A stretch of DNA of 64,000 bases from Thermoplasmata archaeon (GCA_021797855.1 JAJZYX010000003.1:1-64000); one strand, 5' to 3'. Shown: positions 54,022 through 62,853, numbered from the stretch's first letter. Program-made: numbers and translations. The notes: generated by a model not told the origin, from the letters alone.

Positions 54022-55128
54022 ATGAAGATAACAGTTAGTTTGATTAAGGCCGATGTAGGCGGACTTGCGGGACACTCAAGAGTGCACCCTCAGCTAAAAG
54101 ATGAGGCTAAGCTTGTCCTGGAAGAAGCCAAAAATAAATCTCAAATCATAGACTACCACGTCACTTCCGTGGGTGACGATCTTCAGCTTGTTGTGACGCA
54201 TAAGAAAGGGGTAGACTCCAAGGAAATCCACGGGTTGGCGTGGGATGCATTCCTGAAGGCAACCGAAGTAGCCAAGAAACTTAAGCTCTACGGGGCAGGA
54301 CAGGACCTGCTGAAGGATTCGTTCTCGGGGAATCTGAAAGGAATGGGACCCGGAGTTGCGGAGTTTGAATTCGAGGAGAGAAAGAGCGAGCCAATAGCCG
54401 CCTTCATGATGGACAAAACCGAGCCCGGGGCATTCAACCTTCCGATATTCAAGATATTCGCAGATCCTTTCAACACCCCAGGGCTCGTCATAGATCCCCA
54501 CATGCACGACGGTTTTAAATTCGAAATATGGGACACCATAGAGCACAAGAAGGTGTTCCTGAAGACCCCTGAGGAGACTTACGACATTCTTGCCCTCATC
54601 GGATCGAAGTACAGGTACGTCATAAAGAGAGTATTCCCTGCTGAAAGCACGGGGATGTCCAAGGAGGCAGTTGCTGTCGTTAGCACTGATATGCTGCACG
54701 AAATCGCGGGCAAGTATGTAGGAAAGGACGACCCCGTCGCTATGATAAGGGCGCAGGCTGGTCTCCCTGCTATGGGGGAGATACTGGAAGGCTTTTCCTT
54801 TCCACATCTGGTTTCTGGGTGGATGAGAGGGAGCCACAATGGGCCGCTAATGCCGGTATCAGTTGCTGATGCAACCCCCTCCAGATTTGATGGCCCTCCT
54901 AGGGTCATCGGGCTTGGATTCCAGCTGGCCGAGGGAAAGCTTGTGGGCCCTGCCGACCTGCTAGGGGACAAGGCATTTGATAATGCAAGACAACTGGCAG
55001 TGCAGATAACAGACTACATGAGAAGAAACGGACCTTTTGAGCCACACAGATTACCCGAGGCAGAAATGGAATACACAACACTACCAGCAGTCCAGAAGAA
55101 ACTGAGATCCAGAATGGTTGACCTATAA
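54022..55128 (+). CDS. fbp: Fructose-1,6-bisphosphate aldolase/phosphatase, archaeal bifunctional type
   Basis: A 368-residue gluconeogenic enzyme that both condenses triose phosphates and dephosphorylates FBP. It has the family N-terminus 'TVSLIKADVGGLAGHSRVHP', 'SVGDDLQLVVTHKKG', 'GAGQDLLKDSFSGNLKGMGPG', 'DKTEPGAFNLP', 'LVIDPHMHDGFKFE', and 'MRGSHNGPLMPV', with metal-binding Asp residues. TATA-like box (cgatatac, 53993-54000) is 25 bp upstream. Its stop overlaps the next start (TAATG). Confidence 0.96.
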   Translation: MKITVSLIKADVGGLAGHSRVHPQLKDEAKLVLEEAKNKSQIIDYHVTSVGDDLQLVVTHKKGVDSKEIHGLAWDAFLKATEVAKKLKLYGAGQDLLKDSFSGNLKGMGPGVAEFEFEERKSEPIAAFMMDKTEPGAFNLPIFKIFADPFNTPGLVIDPHMHDGFKFEIWDTIEHKKVFLKTPEETYDILALIGSKYRYVIKRVFPAESTGMSKEAVAVVSTDMLHEIAGKYVGKDDPVAMIRAQAGLPAMGEILEGFSFPHLVSGWMRGSHNGPLMPVSVADATPSRFDGPPRVIGLGFQLAEGKLVGPADLLGDKAFDNARQLAVQITDYMRRNGPFEPHRLPEAEMEYTTLPAVQKKLRSRMVDL

Positions 55129-55724
55129 TGCCCAACGGAAGCTTAAGAGGAATGCTCCTCAAGGACAGAATCATCGATATCCTCCGGGCCGACGGGAAGT
55201 CAATTTCTGAGATATATAAGGAAATAAACATGGAGGATGAGACAAAGATTCATCGCCTTGCCCTGACCGGTTATCTTTGGGCCATGGCAGATTTCAACGT
55301 GCTGAAAGAGAAGTACGTCAAGCCATCAAAACTTTATTTCCTACTGAAGAAGGATGAGACTTCGATATACGAGATGATTGGGGAACAGACCGCAAATGAG
55401 CCGCCTGATAAGCGTGGGGAAGAAGTGCTTTACATTCTTTACACCCTCTTTGACAGGCCGATATTTGAGGCTGAACTCGAGAGGGCTGGAGTGACCGGGA
55501 ACGTGAAGGGGAAGAGATTAGACAAGAGGGAGAGGAAGAAGCTCATGGGAAAGGTAGACCTGAAGGGATTGAAGATTCCTTCGGATTCAGATGCGTACGT
55601 CCCTCTGCCGTCAGCGTCCTACCCCGCACTTGCTCTCAGGGTTCTGGGGAACATAATATCTGAGAAATACGACGTCAAGAGGGTTAAGAAGGGCATCCAG
55701 AAGGAATTGGACAGCGTTCTCTAA
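55128..55724 (+). CDS. Winged-helix-like protein of unknown function coupled to fbp
   Basis: A 198-residue soluble, basic protein. The first 80 residues look like a winged helix (LLKDRIIDILRADGKSISE, IHRLALTGYLWAMADF, VLKEKYVKPSKLYFL). The rest is Lys/Glu-rich (DKRGEEVLYILYTL; KRLDKRERKKLMGKVD). I recognise no family. The TAATG overlap with fbp suggests translational coupling, so it may regulate or serve the same process. Its stop interlocks with the pheS stop by 4 nt. Confidence 0.65.
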   Translation: MPNGSLRGMLLKDRIIDILRADGKSISEIYKEINMEDETKIHRLALTGYLWAMADFNVLKEKYVKPSKLYFLLKKDETSIYEMIGEQTANEPPDKRGEEVLYILYTLFDRPIFEAELERAGVTGNVKGKRLDKRERKKLMGKVDLKGLKIPSDSDAYVPLPSASYPALALRVLGNIISEKYDVKRVKKGIQKELDSVL

Positions 55725-57175
55725 GATTCAAAGAGATTTTTCAGTATTTTCCTTTCCTTCAGGAACGATAGGTCGTTCCTATAGATGTCCCTTATGTCGT
55801 CTAAGGATAGGACTGTCATCAAGAGCCTTTCTAATCCGAGACCCCATGCCGCCACATTGTATTTTATCCCCCATGGTCGTAGCACTTCTGGCCTGAACAT
55901 ACCTGCACCTCCGAGCTCCATGTCCTTTCCACGGAACGTACCGTGGACTTCGAGAGAAGGCTCTGTGTAGGGGAAGTAGCTTGGCTTTACCCATACATCC
56001 TTCACACCCAGGCGATGGTAGAATCTCTCCAGCGTATCCATGAGTACTCCGAAGGTGACCCCCCTTCCGGAAATCACCCCCTCCACCTGTGAGAATTCGG
56101 CGAGGTGCTTAGCATCGAGATTCTCCCTCCTAAATATTTTTTCCACCGAGAATATCTTGCACTCTTCCTTAGGGTGTTCCACTATGTATCTTATAGTGTT
56201 CACAGTGGTGTGAGTTCTCAGAAGAAGCTTTGAAGCCTCGTCAAACGACCACTTGTACTGCCATCCCTTTGATCCTCCGATCCCTATTTCATGCACCCTC
56301 CTGATTTTCCTGGCCATGGCAGGATCTATTTTCCCCTTTCCTTTCAGGTAAAGGGTGTCTTGCATATCCCTTGCAGGATGATCCTGAGGAATGAACAGCA
56401 TGTCCATGTTCCAGAACGCTGTTTCAACTATCTCCCCCTTGAGTTCGGTGAAACCCATCTCGAGCATCACTTCCCTCACCTCCGCTATGAACTCAGAAAG
56501 GGGATGGATCTTTCCCGGAAGGTACCTGGGAGCATAAAGCGTAGGGTCGTATGGCCTCAGATTCATGCCTTCGCCATACCTCTCTATTATTTCCGGAGTT
56601 ATCTGATTGATCTCGTCAATCTCTTCAAGCGACTCTGGCGATATCTGCTCTCCGAGTGCAGTCAGTTTTACGAGCCTCTCCATCCTGACCTTCTCGCTTA
56701 TGAAACCCTTCCTGGGCTTCAGGAGCTGCACATCCTCCTCGCTGACTTTTCCACCTTTTGCGGATTCGAGCGCTCTTCTCGTTCTCTCTATATGGTCTGT
56801 CAACCTTTGCTCATTCTCAAGAACTATCTTCCCGTCGACCACCTTTCCACCGTTCTTCAGAATCTGGGCAAGACCGTACCGAAGGTCACTTCCCATAATT
56901 CCCTCAAGTTCCTCCGTCTTATTCTTCCCTAGTCTATACAACTTCAGAAGATTCTCCTCTGGAAGGCCGCTGGAAAGCACCTTTTCCCCCTCAGAGCCGA
57001 TTGAGAATTGAACTACGGGCTTTTCAAGAACATTGACTAGCTTCTTCTCCCTCAACCAGGAAATGGAGCTAGCAACCTCGTTCCTGTCAAACAACTTGAA
57101 AAGGTCTTCTGCCCCTACGTACCCCTTCCCCTTTAGATATTTAATGATCTTCTTCTCCCCGTTTGTCAGTTCCAT
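55721..57175 (-). CDS. pheS: Phenylalanyl-tRNA synthetase alpha subunit
   Basis: A 484-residue class II synthetase subunit of archaeal/eukaryotic length, with N-terminal winged-helix DNA/RNA-binding modules (residues about 1-190), motif 2 around 'RTHTTVNTIRYIVEHPKEE', 'FRRENLDAKHLAEFSQVEG', and motif 3 'GLGLERLLMTVLSLDDIRDIYRND'. 'PARDMQDTLYL' is typical. No pheT lies in this window. Confidence 0.95.
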   Translation of the reverse strand: MELTNGEKKIIKYLKGKGYVGAEDLFKLFDRNEVASSISWLREKKLVNVLEKPVVQFSIGSEGEKVLSSGLPEENLLKLYRLGKNKTEELEGIMGSDLRYGLAQILKNGGKVVDGKIVLENEQRLTDHIERTRRALESAKGGKVSEEDVQLLKPRKGFISEKVRMERLVKLTALGEQISPESLEEIDEINQITPEIIERYGEGMNLRPYDPTLYAPRYLPGKIHPLSEFIAEVREVMLEMGFTELKGEIVETAFWNMDMLFIPQDHPARDMQDTLYLKGKGKIDPAMARKIRRVHEIGIGGSKGWQYKWSFDEASKLLLRTHTTVNTIRYIVEHPKEECKIFSVEKIFRRENLDAKHLAEFSQVEGVISGRGVTFGVLMDTLERFYHRLGVKDVWVKPSYFPYTEPSLEVHGTFRGKDMELGGAGMFRPEVLRPWGIKYNVAAWGLGLERLLMTVLSLDDIRDIYRNDLSFLKERKILKNLFES

Positions 57176-57397
57176 TCCAAATCATTATGAGTGAGGTGAT
57201 AAAATGTTTATGCATCGCGATTCCGATAATACAATGCTGATAGGAGCGTTGTTGGCTAAACTCTTTCCTCAACAGTGATGTCATTCTTTCTATCTCTTTC
57301 ATTTGCAGCTACATATTCCAGCATCACTACCTTCTATTACATCCCCTACTATTTTTATCCGGAATAATGCTAGATAGTGCATCCACCCATTGCCTCC

Positions 57398-57848
57398 ATT
57401 TCTGTCTACGAGAATGTTGAGTTTGGGTTGTGATTGCATGTGAAGGCAGCGAAAGAGACCATAGACAGCATTGTAATCCATGCCTTGATCTAGGCGGATC
57501 TTTACGAAGAGGTTATAGGTAACATAAATGCGATGGTGAATTCGCTCCCGGGTGGCAAACAACAGAGGTTGTGCATATCCCGGGCGATCGTCCTGAGACC
57601 AAAGGTCCTGATACTAGATGAACCAGCTGACGCGCTCGATCCCATTTCAAAGGGTAAGATTGCGAACCTTATTGCGTCACTCAAGAGCAAATACGCTGTA
57701 ATTCTGGTTACAAACGACATGAACCTAACTAGGAGGGTGTCTGTATACAAACCTGATCTACAACGGTAAATTCATAGCTGAGGGAACGGGATCCGAGTTC
57801 TTTGAGTCAGAGATTGAAGAGGTCAGGGATTTCATTAGTGAGGCGTGA
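57398..57848 (+). pseudogene. pstB: Decayed pstB (phosphate ABC transporter ATPase)
   Basis: Conceptual translation recovers a PstB C-terminal two-thirds: ISVYENVEFGL, stop (57431-57433), LHVKAAKETIDSIVIHALI, stop (57491-57493), [21 protein letters not shown] with the LSGGQQQRL signature altered to LPGGKQQRL, Walker [14 protein letters not shown], and VILVTNDMN where an intact gene has His. After 'RRVSVY' (about 57745) a frameshift is needed to continue [11 protein letters not shown] to a TGA at 57846-57848. The Walker A part is missing. Sequence 57176-57397 may contain a still more degraded front part. No other pst genes are adjacent. Confidence 0.8.
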
Positions 57849-57933
57849 TGAATCGCTCCCAGTGTCTCCCTGGCGTTGCCTATGACGCTTCTGCACGGGA
57901 TATGATTTAATATTAATCAATCATAAGGCTGCG

Positions 57934-59385
57934 ATGCCTGAAGAAGAACAGAAGAAATATATGCTTACTGCAAAGAAGGCCGAAAATATTAGTGAGTGGT
58001 ACACCCAGGTTATTATAAACTCTGAGTTTGTAGATTACAGCGCAGTATCTGGAATGATGGTTTACAGACCGGATTCATATTTCGCCTGGGATACGTTAAA
58101 AGAGGCCACCGATAGGCTGTTCAAGGAAGCTGGGGTGCAGAACGTGTATTTCCCATTGTTCATACCCGAGAGGTTGCTGGAGAAGGAGAAGGAACATGTG
58201 GAGGGCTTCTCACCAGAGGTTGCCTGGATAACTCATGCAGGGAAGTCCGAACTTTCTGAAAGGCTCGCTGTTCGGCCTACTTCAGAAACAATAATGTACG
58301 ACAGCTTCTCAAGATGGATTCGTTCCTGGAGGGACCTGCCGATAAGGTACAACATATGGGCAAGCGTAGTGAGATGGGAGTTCAAACATCCAACTCCGCT
58401 CCTCCGCAGCAGGGAGTTCCTTTGGAACGAGGGGCACAGCGCATTTGCTACGCTGGAGGAGGCTGAGAAGGAAAGGGATCAGATCCTGGACATCTACGAA
58501 AAGGTTACAAGGGAGTATCTCGCCCTCCCCGGAATAAGGGGGAGAAAAACGGAGAAAGAAAAATTTTCCGGGGCCATAGCTTCTTACAGCATAGAGCATT
58601 TAATGCCTGACGGATATTCGCTGCAAGGACCAGACCACCACAGCGACGGACAGAATTTCGCAAAGGCATTCGATATACAGTTTACTGACAAGGACGGAAT
58701 CAAGAAATATGTTTATCAGAATACTTATGCGATAAGCACAAGAGAACTAGGGGCTATGGTTCTAACACACGGCGACGATAAGGGCTTAGTTCTTCCACCC
58801 AAGCTGGCCCGCATCCAGGTGGTGATAATCCCGATATACAACAATGCAAAGAAGGATGAGATACTCGACTATTCAAGATTAATCCACGAAAGAATAAAGG
58901 ACAAGATAAGAAGCTACCTTGATGACAGGGACGAATACACCCCGGGATGGAAGTATAATGAATGGGAGATCAAGGGGGTACCGATAAGACTTGAAATCGG
59001 GAAGAGAGAACTCGGAAGTAGAAAGGTAACGGTAGTGAGGAGAGATACAGGCATGAAGGAAACGATCAACTTCGACGGCTTAGAGACCACACTTCAGTCT
59101 CTGCTAGAGGATATCCATTCAACTCTATATTCAAGGGCTCTGGATTTTCTGAACTCTCACATTTTCCCTGTAGACAGGTACGAAGACCTCAAGAAATTGG
59201 TGGGTAAAGGATTCGTCCAGGCACCCTGGTGCGGGTCTGGTGATTGCGAGGACAAGGTTAAGGAAGAAACAGGGGCCAAGATATCAAATCTGCCTTCAGA
59301 CGCTCAGCACAAGGCGAAGGGGAAGAAGTGCGTGTACTGTGGAAGGGATGCGCTTCACATTGCAAACTTCGCTAAATCGTATTGA
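57934..59385 (+). CDS. proS: Prolyl-tRNA synthetase, archaeal/eukaryotic type
   Basis: A 483-residue class II synthetase. 'AENISEWYTQVIINSEFVDY', 'GMMVYRPDSYFAWDTL', the Pro-binding 'RPTSETIMYDSFSRWI', 'EFLWNEGHSAFAT', and 'SYSIEHLMPDGYSLQGPDHH'; the C-terminal domain carries zinc-type Cys pairs (CGSGDCEDK; CVYCG). TATA-like box (tttaatatt) about 25 bp before ATG 57934 supports a leaderless start. It follows the pstB remnant. Confidence 0.96.
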   Translation: MPEEEQKKYMLTAKKAENISEWYTQVIINSEFVDYSAVSGMMVYRPDSYFAWDTLKEATDRLFKEAGVQNVYFPLFIPERLLEKEKEHVEGFSPEVAWITHAGKSELSERLAVRPTSETIMYDSFSRWIRSWRDLPIRYNIWASVVRWEFKHPTPLLRSREFLWNEGHSAFATLEEAEKERDQILDIYEKVTREYLALPGIRGRKTEKEKFSGAIASYSIEHLMPDGYSLQGPDHHSDGQNFAKAFDIQFTDKDGIKKYVYQNTYAISTRELGAMVLTHGDDKGLVLPPKLARIQVVIIPIYNNAKKDEILDYSRLIHERIKDKIRSYLDDRDEYTPGWKYNEWEIKGVPIRLEIGKRELGSRKVTVVRRDTGMKETINFDGLETTLQSLLEDIHSTLYSRALDFLNSHIFPVDRYEDLKKLVGKGFVQAPWCGSGDCEDKVKEETGAKISNLPSDAQHKAKGKKCVYCGRDALHIANFAKSY

Positions 59386-59423
59386 AAAGAGTTGGAGAAT
59401 CAATGCAGTCTATGCAGGAATAT

Positions 59424-59520
59424 TGATTTAAATACAAACGATGATTAATTCTATCGTTTGGAAGCCGTAGTGCAGCGAGTTTTGTTCCATTTTGGTCCCG
59501 GCCAAAAGAGTATACATTAA
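59424..59520 (+). other. Candidate small RNA or 20-codon microgene
   Basis: Between proS and a convergent membrane gene: TATA-like gatttaaatac (59425-59435), then an 8-bp perfect inverted repeat caaacgat/atcgtttg around 10 nt (59435-59460), then a TTG (59458) opening a 20-codon frame MEAVVQRVLFHFGPGQKSIH that ends at 59520 in a TTAA shared with the convergent stop. A second hairpin, ttttgg-tcccgg-ccaaaa, lies at 59490-59507. Either a regulated small RNA or a micro-ORF could explain it; none is proven. Confidence 0.3.
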
Positions 59521-59732
59521 GCCTGTTTCACTTCAGATTCTCGCTGCTTGATCCTAAAGTGGGATAGAGCGATCCCCAAGACGCTAAAGAGTATCAGGAC
59601 TACAGAAATTGAGTACAGCCCTATATCGTTCCAGTCGCCATAAGCGATTGACCATCCCAAGTAGAAGGAAACTGCCCCGAGCAGAAGGGCAAATGAGAGA
59701 TACTGGATGATATGGTCTCCCGTGAGCTTCAT
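59517..59732 (-). CDS. Small two-helix membrane protein of unknown function
   Basis: A 71-residue protein with two hydrophobic helices (about 11-31 and 38-57) joined by a short polar turn (YGDWND), and a charged C-terminal tail. No family recognised. A TATA-like box (aatttattg, about 59752-59760) lies 25 bp before ATG 59732. Confidence 0.6.
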   Translation of the reverse strand: MKLTGDHIIQYLSFALLLGAVSFYLGWSIAYGDWNDIGLYSISVVLILFSVLGIALSHFRIKQRESEVKQA

Positions 59733-59794
59733 TTGAAGGGTATAATGACCTTCAATAAATTAACTTTCTCATATTAATGATGAGTTATCCATCA

Positions 59795-60241
59795 CTACAA
59801 TCTGATAACGCTCCCCTCATTTTCTATCCTGCCTACAAAGTAAATTGCCACAGCGTATGCCACTATAGAACTGACGGCGCTCATTGCCATACCTATAGAG
59901 TATCCAAAGAACTGCCCCTCCAGAAGGAATGATATCCCATTGTAAATTGCGCTGACTACCGCAACCAGTGCAATTATTCCAGTCACCTTCAGGGCTCTAG
60001 ATTGAGATTTGGAAGATAGGATCAGGAAATTTATTGATATCGCAAGGACCAGTATAGCAAGAATCATGTGGGTCCGAACCTGCCAGAAGTGAGAAAAGTA
60101 ATACAGGAGGGCATAAACCCCTTCACCCTTGGACTGAGGAAGACTTAATTCTAGATTGATTGTCATGCCCAGCCAGAACTGTACTAGTATAATGCCCAGA
60201 AATGTGAAAATGTGTATTTTCATTGACCTTATAGGAGACAT
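59795..60241 (-). CDS. Four-helix membrane protein of unknown function
   Basis: A 148-residue protein with four predicted helices. Helix 2 is preceded by 'FSHFWQVRTHM', which puts two His residues and an Arg near the membrane; such a pattern is seen in haem-binding helices (CtaA-like), but the match is too weak for a call. An alternative start is Met7. The TATA-like box (ttttataatg) lies about 40 bp upstream of ATG 60241, so a short leader is likely. Confidence 0.6.
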   Translation of the reverse strand: MSPIRSMKIHIFTFLGIILVQFWLGMTINLELSLPQSKGEGVYALLYYFSHFWQVRTHMILAILVLAISINFLILSSKSQSRALKVTGIIALVAVVSAIYNGISFLLEGQFFGYSIGMAMSAVSSIVAYAVAIYFVGRIENEGSVIRL

Positions 60242-60487
60242 TGGTTGATCTGCGCCTTCAATTCTCCAGGACCTTCATTATAAAAATCCTTCGAAATTCA
60301 GAAGGCTAATTTTCAAAACAACACTTCTGGTTGTGAAATGGTTGCCTCACTCGGAATGCCACTTTCTCTATGACTTAGTTCTAGGCGGAACCAATGACAT
60401 TTTCTTAAATCCGTTCAAAATGGTTGAAAAATCTGTTTCTCTTCATTCCTTTCCCTGGTCCCCAAATAGCGCTGAAGCTGGTTTTGA

Positions 60488-60506
60488 CCACTCAGCATGC
60501 TAGTGG
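60488..60506. repeat. Imperfect hairpin downstream of the DtxR-type gene
   Basis: Arms ccact(c)agc and gctagtgg pair with one bulged base around an AT centre. It sits 16 bp past the stop of the minus-strand regulator and could help end that transcript; no T-run is decisive on the minus strand. Confidence 0.3.
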
Positions 60507-60521
60507 AGATATTTCTTTATT

Positions 60522-60914
60522 CTAAGCAGTTATCTTTATGCCGCTCCCTCTCATCTTCTCCGTAAAAGCCTTCATTTTCTCGGCGAGGTCGTCGTCTATG
60601 AAATGCTCGAAGAAGCACGCTCTTTCCCTGGCAGTGCGCTCGTCACACCCGATCAATCTCAGGAGGTCGTATATGGAGCCCTCTTTCTTTTCAAGTTCAT
60701 TCAGTACTTTCGCTCCCTTCTCTGAAATTGTCATGCCACGGTATTTATGATAGATTATGAGTCCATCTTCGGACAGCTTGGTAAGCATCTGAGAAACGGA
60801 CGCGGGCGTAACCTTCAGGTACTCGGCTATCTCAAGAGGTCTGGCATAGCCATGTTCCTTGATAAATCGATCAATTGTCTCCAGATATTTCTCCCTGTCT
60901 TCGTTAGATTTCAT
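60522..60914 (-). CDS. DtxR/MntR-type metal-dependent regulator
   Basis: A 130-residue protein: winged helix (residues about 5-65, with 'ARPLEIAEYLKVTPASVSQMLTKLSEDGLI') and the dimerisation helix part 'DERTARERACFFEHFIDDDLAEKMKAF' (about 90-118), which carries the E-x2-C-x2-EH pattern of metal site ligands. It is short and has no SH3-like domain, as in MntR. TATA-like box at about 60936-60950. Target genes are unknown; the nearest are the small membrane proteins. Confidence 0.82.
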   Translation of the reverse strand: MKSNEDREKYLETIDRFIKEHGYARPLEIAEYLKVTPASVSQMLTKLSEDGLIIYHKYRGMTISEKGAKVLNELEKKEGSIYDLLRLIGCDERTARERACFFEHFIDDDLAEKMKAFTEKMRGSGIKITA

Positions 60915-61074
60915 GCCAACTAAATAATTGAAACGTAGTATATCTTTTATCGTGCACCACTTTGCGCATTCTTACTGCTCACCGTCAAACCTATCCCAAA
61001 GGGATTATTCCTTAGCCAGGTGAGCTGTCCGGTTGAAAGCAATTAGTTGTACGGAGCTGGGACACGCTGCATTC

Positions 61075-61218
61075 TTATTTCCTAGTTAACCCCAGAATTA
61101 TGAGCACTAGGCCCAGCACCAGGAGGGCAAGGTAGGCAGGGTGGAAACCCCTAATCACATAAAGCGCAACCACCAATGCGATTTCAATGAAACCAATCGC
61201 AAGATATCGCAGTATCAC
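61075..61218 (-). CDS. 47-residue membrane protein
   Basis: Starts with GTG 61218, has two hydrophobic helices (LAIGFIEIALVVALYVI and AYLALLVLGLVLIILGL) separated by RGFHP and ends TRK. A TATA-like box (gttaatatc, about 61241-61249) is about 25 bp upstream. Codon pattern, clean helix spacing and promoter make it likely to be real, though no family is recognised. Confidence 0.55.
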   Translation of the reverse strand: MILRYLAIGFIEIALVVALYVIRGFHPAYLALLVLGLVLIILGLTRK

Positions 61219-61404
61219 TTCATTTTATTGCTAAATGGGATATTAACTTCTGCCCCTTCCCGGCTCTTTTAATTTTTGGATTCAGTCAATCATGATTGGG
61301 GTTGGGGACTCCTGCCTACCACCTTCTTGACATATTGTGAGCATAGGCAACTCGCAAAATGAAAATTTTCCGAAATCGTTTAGACGAAGGGATATAGGGG
61401 CATA

Positions 61405-61477
61405 TGGGCCCGGCCGGATTCGAACCGGCGGTCTCCGCCTTGTAAGGGCGACGTCATAGCCGCTAGACCACGAGCCC
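61405..61477 (-). tRNA. tRNA-Val (anticodon TAC)
   Basis: A 73-nt cloverleaf on the minus strand. Acceptor GGGCTCG/CGGGCCC (one T-G pair), anticodon arm TCGCC-CTTACAA-GGCGG with TAC, T arm GCCGG-TTCGAAT-CCGGC; discriminator A, no CCA, no intron. Confidence 0.95.
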
Positions 61478-61527
61478 TGATTCTAGATTTACGAAGGATA
61501 ATTAATGTTAACTGTCCTTCCTTTGTT

Positions 61528-62853
61528 TCAGAGTATCGGAAGCTGATTCTCTATCTCCCAGTCGGTCACATGAGACCTGAAATCGTCCCATTCCTTCTGC
61601 TTGATGTATATAAAATTGTTATATATGTGGTCGCCGAGGATGGATTTCATGAATTCACTCTTCCTAAGATGGTGGAGCGCCTCTCCCAGGGATTCTGGAA
61701 GGGAACCTATTCCCATTGAGTCCCTCTGTTTCTGGGTAAGGTGGAATATGTCAAGTTCGGTGGGTTCCGGGCACTCCATCTTCTTTTCTATCCCGTCCAG
61801 CCCCGCTGCAAGTATAGTTGCAAACTGAAGGTAAGGGTTGCCCGCAGAATCTGCAGCCCTGAACTCGAACCTTTTCTTGATTTTATCCCCTGCTGGTATC
61901 CTTATCAGGGCTGATCTGTTCTTGGTCCCCCAAGCTATGTAGACGGGAGCCTCATACCCAGGAACGAGCCTTTTATAAGAGTTCACCCAGGAGGCGAATA
62001 TTGATGATAGTTCCACCGCATGAGAGAGAACGCCAGCGAGATAGTGATATGCCATTTCCGACAGCCCATTTTTGTCCTTCTCGTCCCAGAAATAATTGGT
62101 ATCCTCCGTTGGTGTCATAAGGCTTTGATGTATATGCATCCCGGTGCCGTTTATGCCGTAGAAAGGCTTAGGCATAAACGTAGCATAGAGCCCGAACTTT
62201 GCGGCGACAGTTTTTATTGCGGTTCTCATTGTAATGATCCTGTCAGCCATAAACAGTGCAGGTGCGTATCTCAGGTCTATCTCGTGCTGTCCTGGTGAAA
62301 CCTCGTGATGAGCAGCCTCCGGCATGTATCCCAGGAAATCCAGGTAGTTGAGAATCTCCTTTTTAACGATCTCACCCTTGTCAAGCGGGCCAAAGGTGAA
62401 GTATCCTCCAGTGTCATGCGGTACGAATTTTCCGTCCTTTTGCTCAAGAAGGAAGAATTCAAATTCTGGTCCTACGAAGAATTCCATATTCTTCTTTTCG
62501 ATTCTTTCGAGCTGCCTTTGGAGAATGTACCTTGGATCGCCCATGAACGGAGTTCCGTCCGGCTTCATAATGGAACATACGAACCTAGCTGCCTTCCCTC
62601 CATCGACCGCCCATGGGAGAATTTCAAATGAAGAATAGTCTGGGAACGCCCTCATATCGCTCTCCTCTATTGTTGCGTACCCCAAGATTGAAGAGCCATC
62701 AAAAAGCACCCCCTCCTCGAGAATTTTTTCAAGCCTGTTCCTCGGGAGCATAACGGACTTTGGTGTCCCCCTGATGTCAGTAAATTGGAAGTAAAAATAT
62801 TTCAGGTCCTTCTGGTCTGATATTTTGATGATCTCCTTCTCGTCATAGGCCAT
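61528..62853 (-). CDS. glnA: Glutamine synthetase, type I
   Basis: A 441-residue GSI enzyme. It has 'FQFTDIRGTPKSVMLP', 'LFDGSSILGYATIEESDM', 'VGPEFEFFLLE', 'HHEVSPGQHEIDLRYAPAL', 'MPKPFYGINGTGMHIHQSL', and 'NRSALIRIP' in order. The length and absence of the adenylylation-site region of longer bacterial GSI-beta suggest the GSI-alpha group. A TATA-like box (acttaaatcg) is about 25 bp before ATG 62853. Divergent from the MDR gene. Confidence 0.96.
   Translation of the reverse strand: MAYDEKEIIKISDQKDLKYFYFQFTDIRGTPKSVMLPRNRLEKILEEGVLFDGSSILGYATIEESDMRAFPDYSSFEILPWAVDGGKAARFVCSIMKPDGTPFMGDPRYILQRQLERIEKKNMEFFVGPEFEFFLLEQKDGKFVPHDTGGYFTFGPLDKGEIVKKEILNYLDFLGYMPEAAHHEVSPGQHEIDLRYAPALFMADRIITMRTAIKTVAAKFGLYATFMPKPFYGINGTGMHIHQSLMTPTEDTNYFWDEKDKNGLSEMAYHYLAGVLSHAVELSSIFASWVNSYKRLVPGYEAPVYIAWGTKNRSALIRIPAGDKIKKRFEFRAADSAGNPYLQFATILAAGLDGIEKKMECPEPTELDIFHLTQKQRDSMGIGSLPESLGEALHHLRKSEFMKSILGDHIYNNFIYIKQKEWDDFRSHVTDWEIENQLPIL

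Noticed and set aside
54094-54837. A 247-codon open frame antisense to fbp
   Set aside because: It lies wholly opposite a clear FBP aldolase/phosphatase gene, has no family resemblance, and long antisense frames arise from codon bias.
56291-56932. A 213-codon open frame antisense to pheS
   Set aside because: Same reason: opposite a well-supported synthetase gene, with no recognisable domain or promoter.
59795-60241. Haem A synthase (CtaA) half-protein
   Set aside because: Only a His-Arg-His pattern near one helix; length and remaining motifs do not fit.
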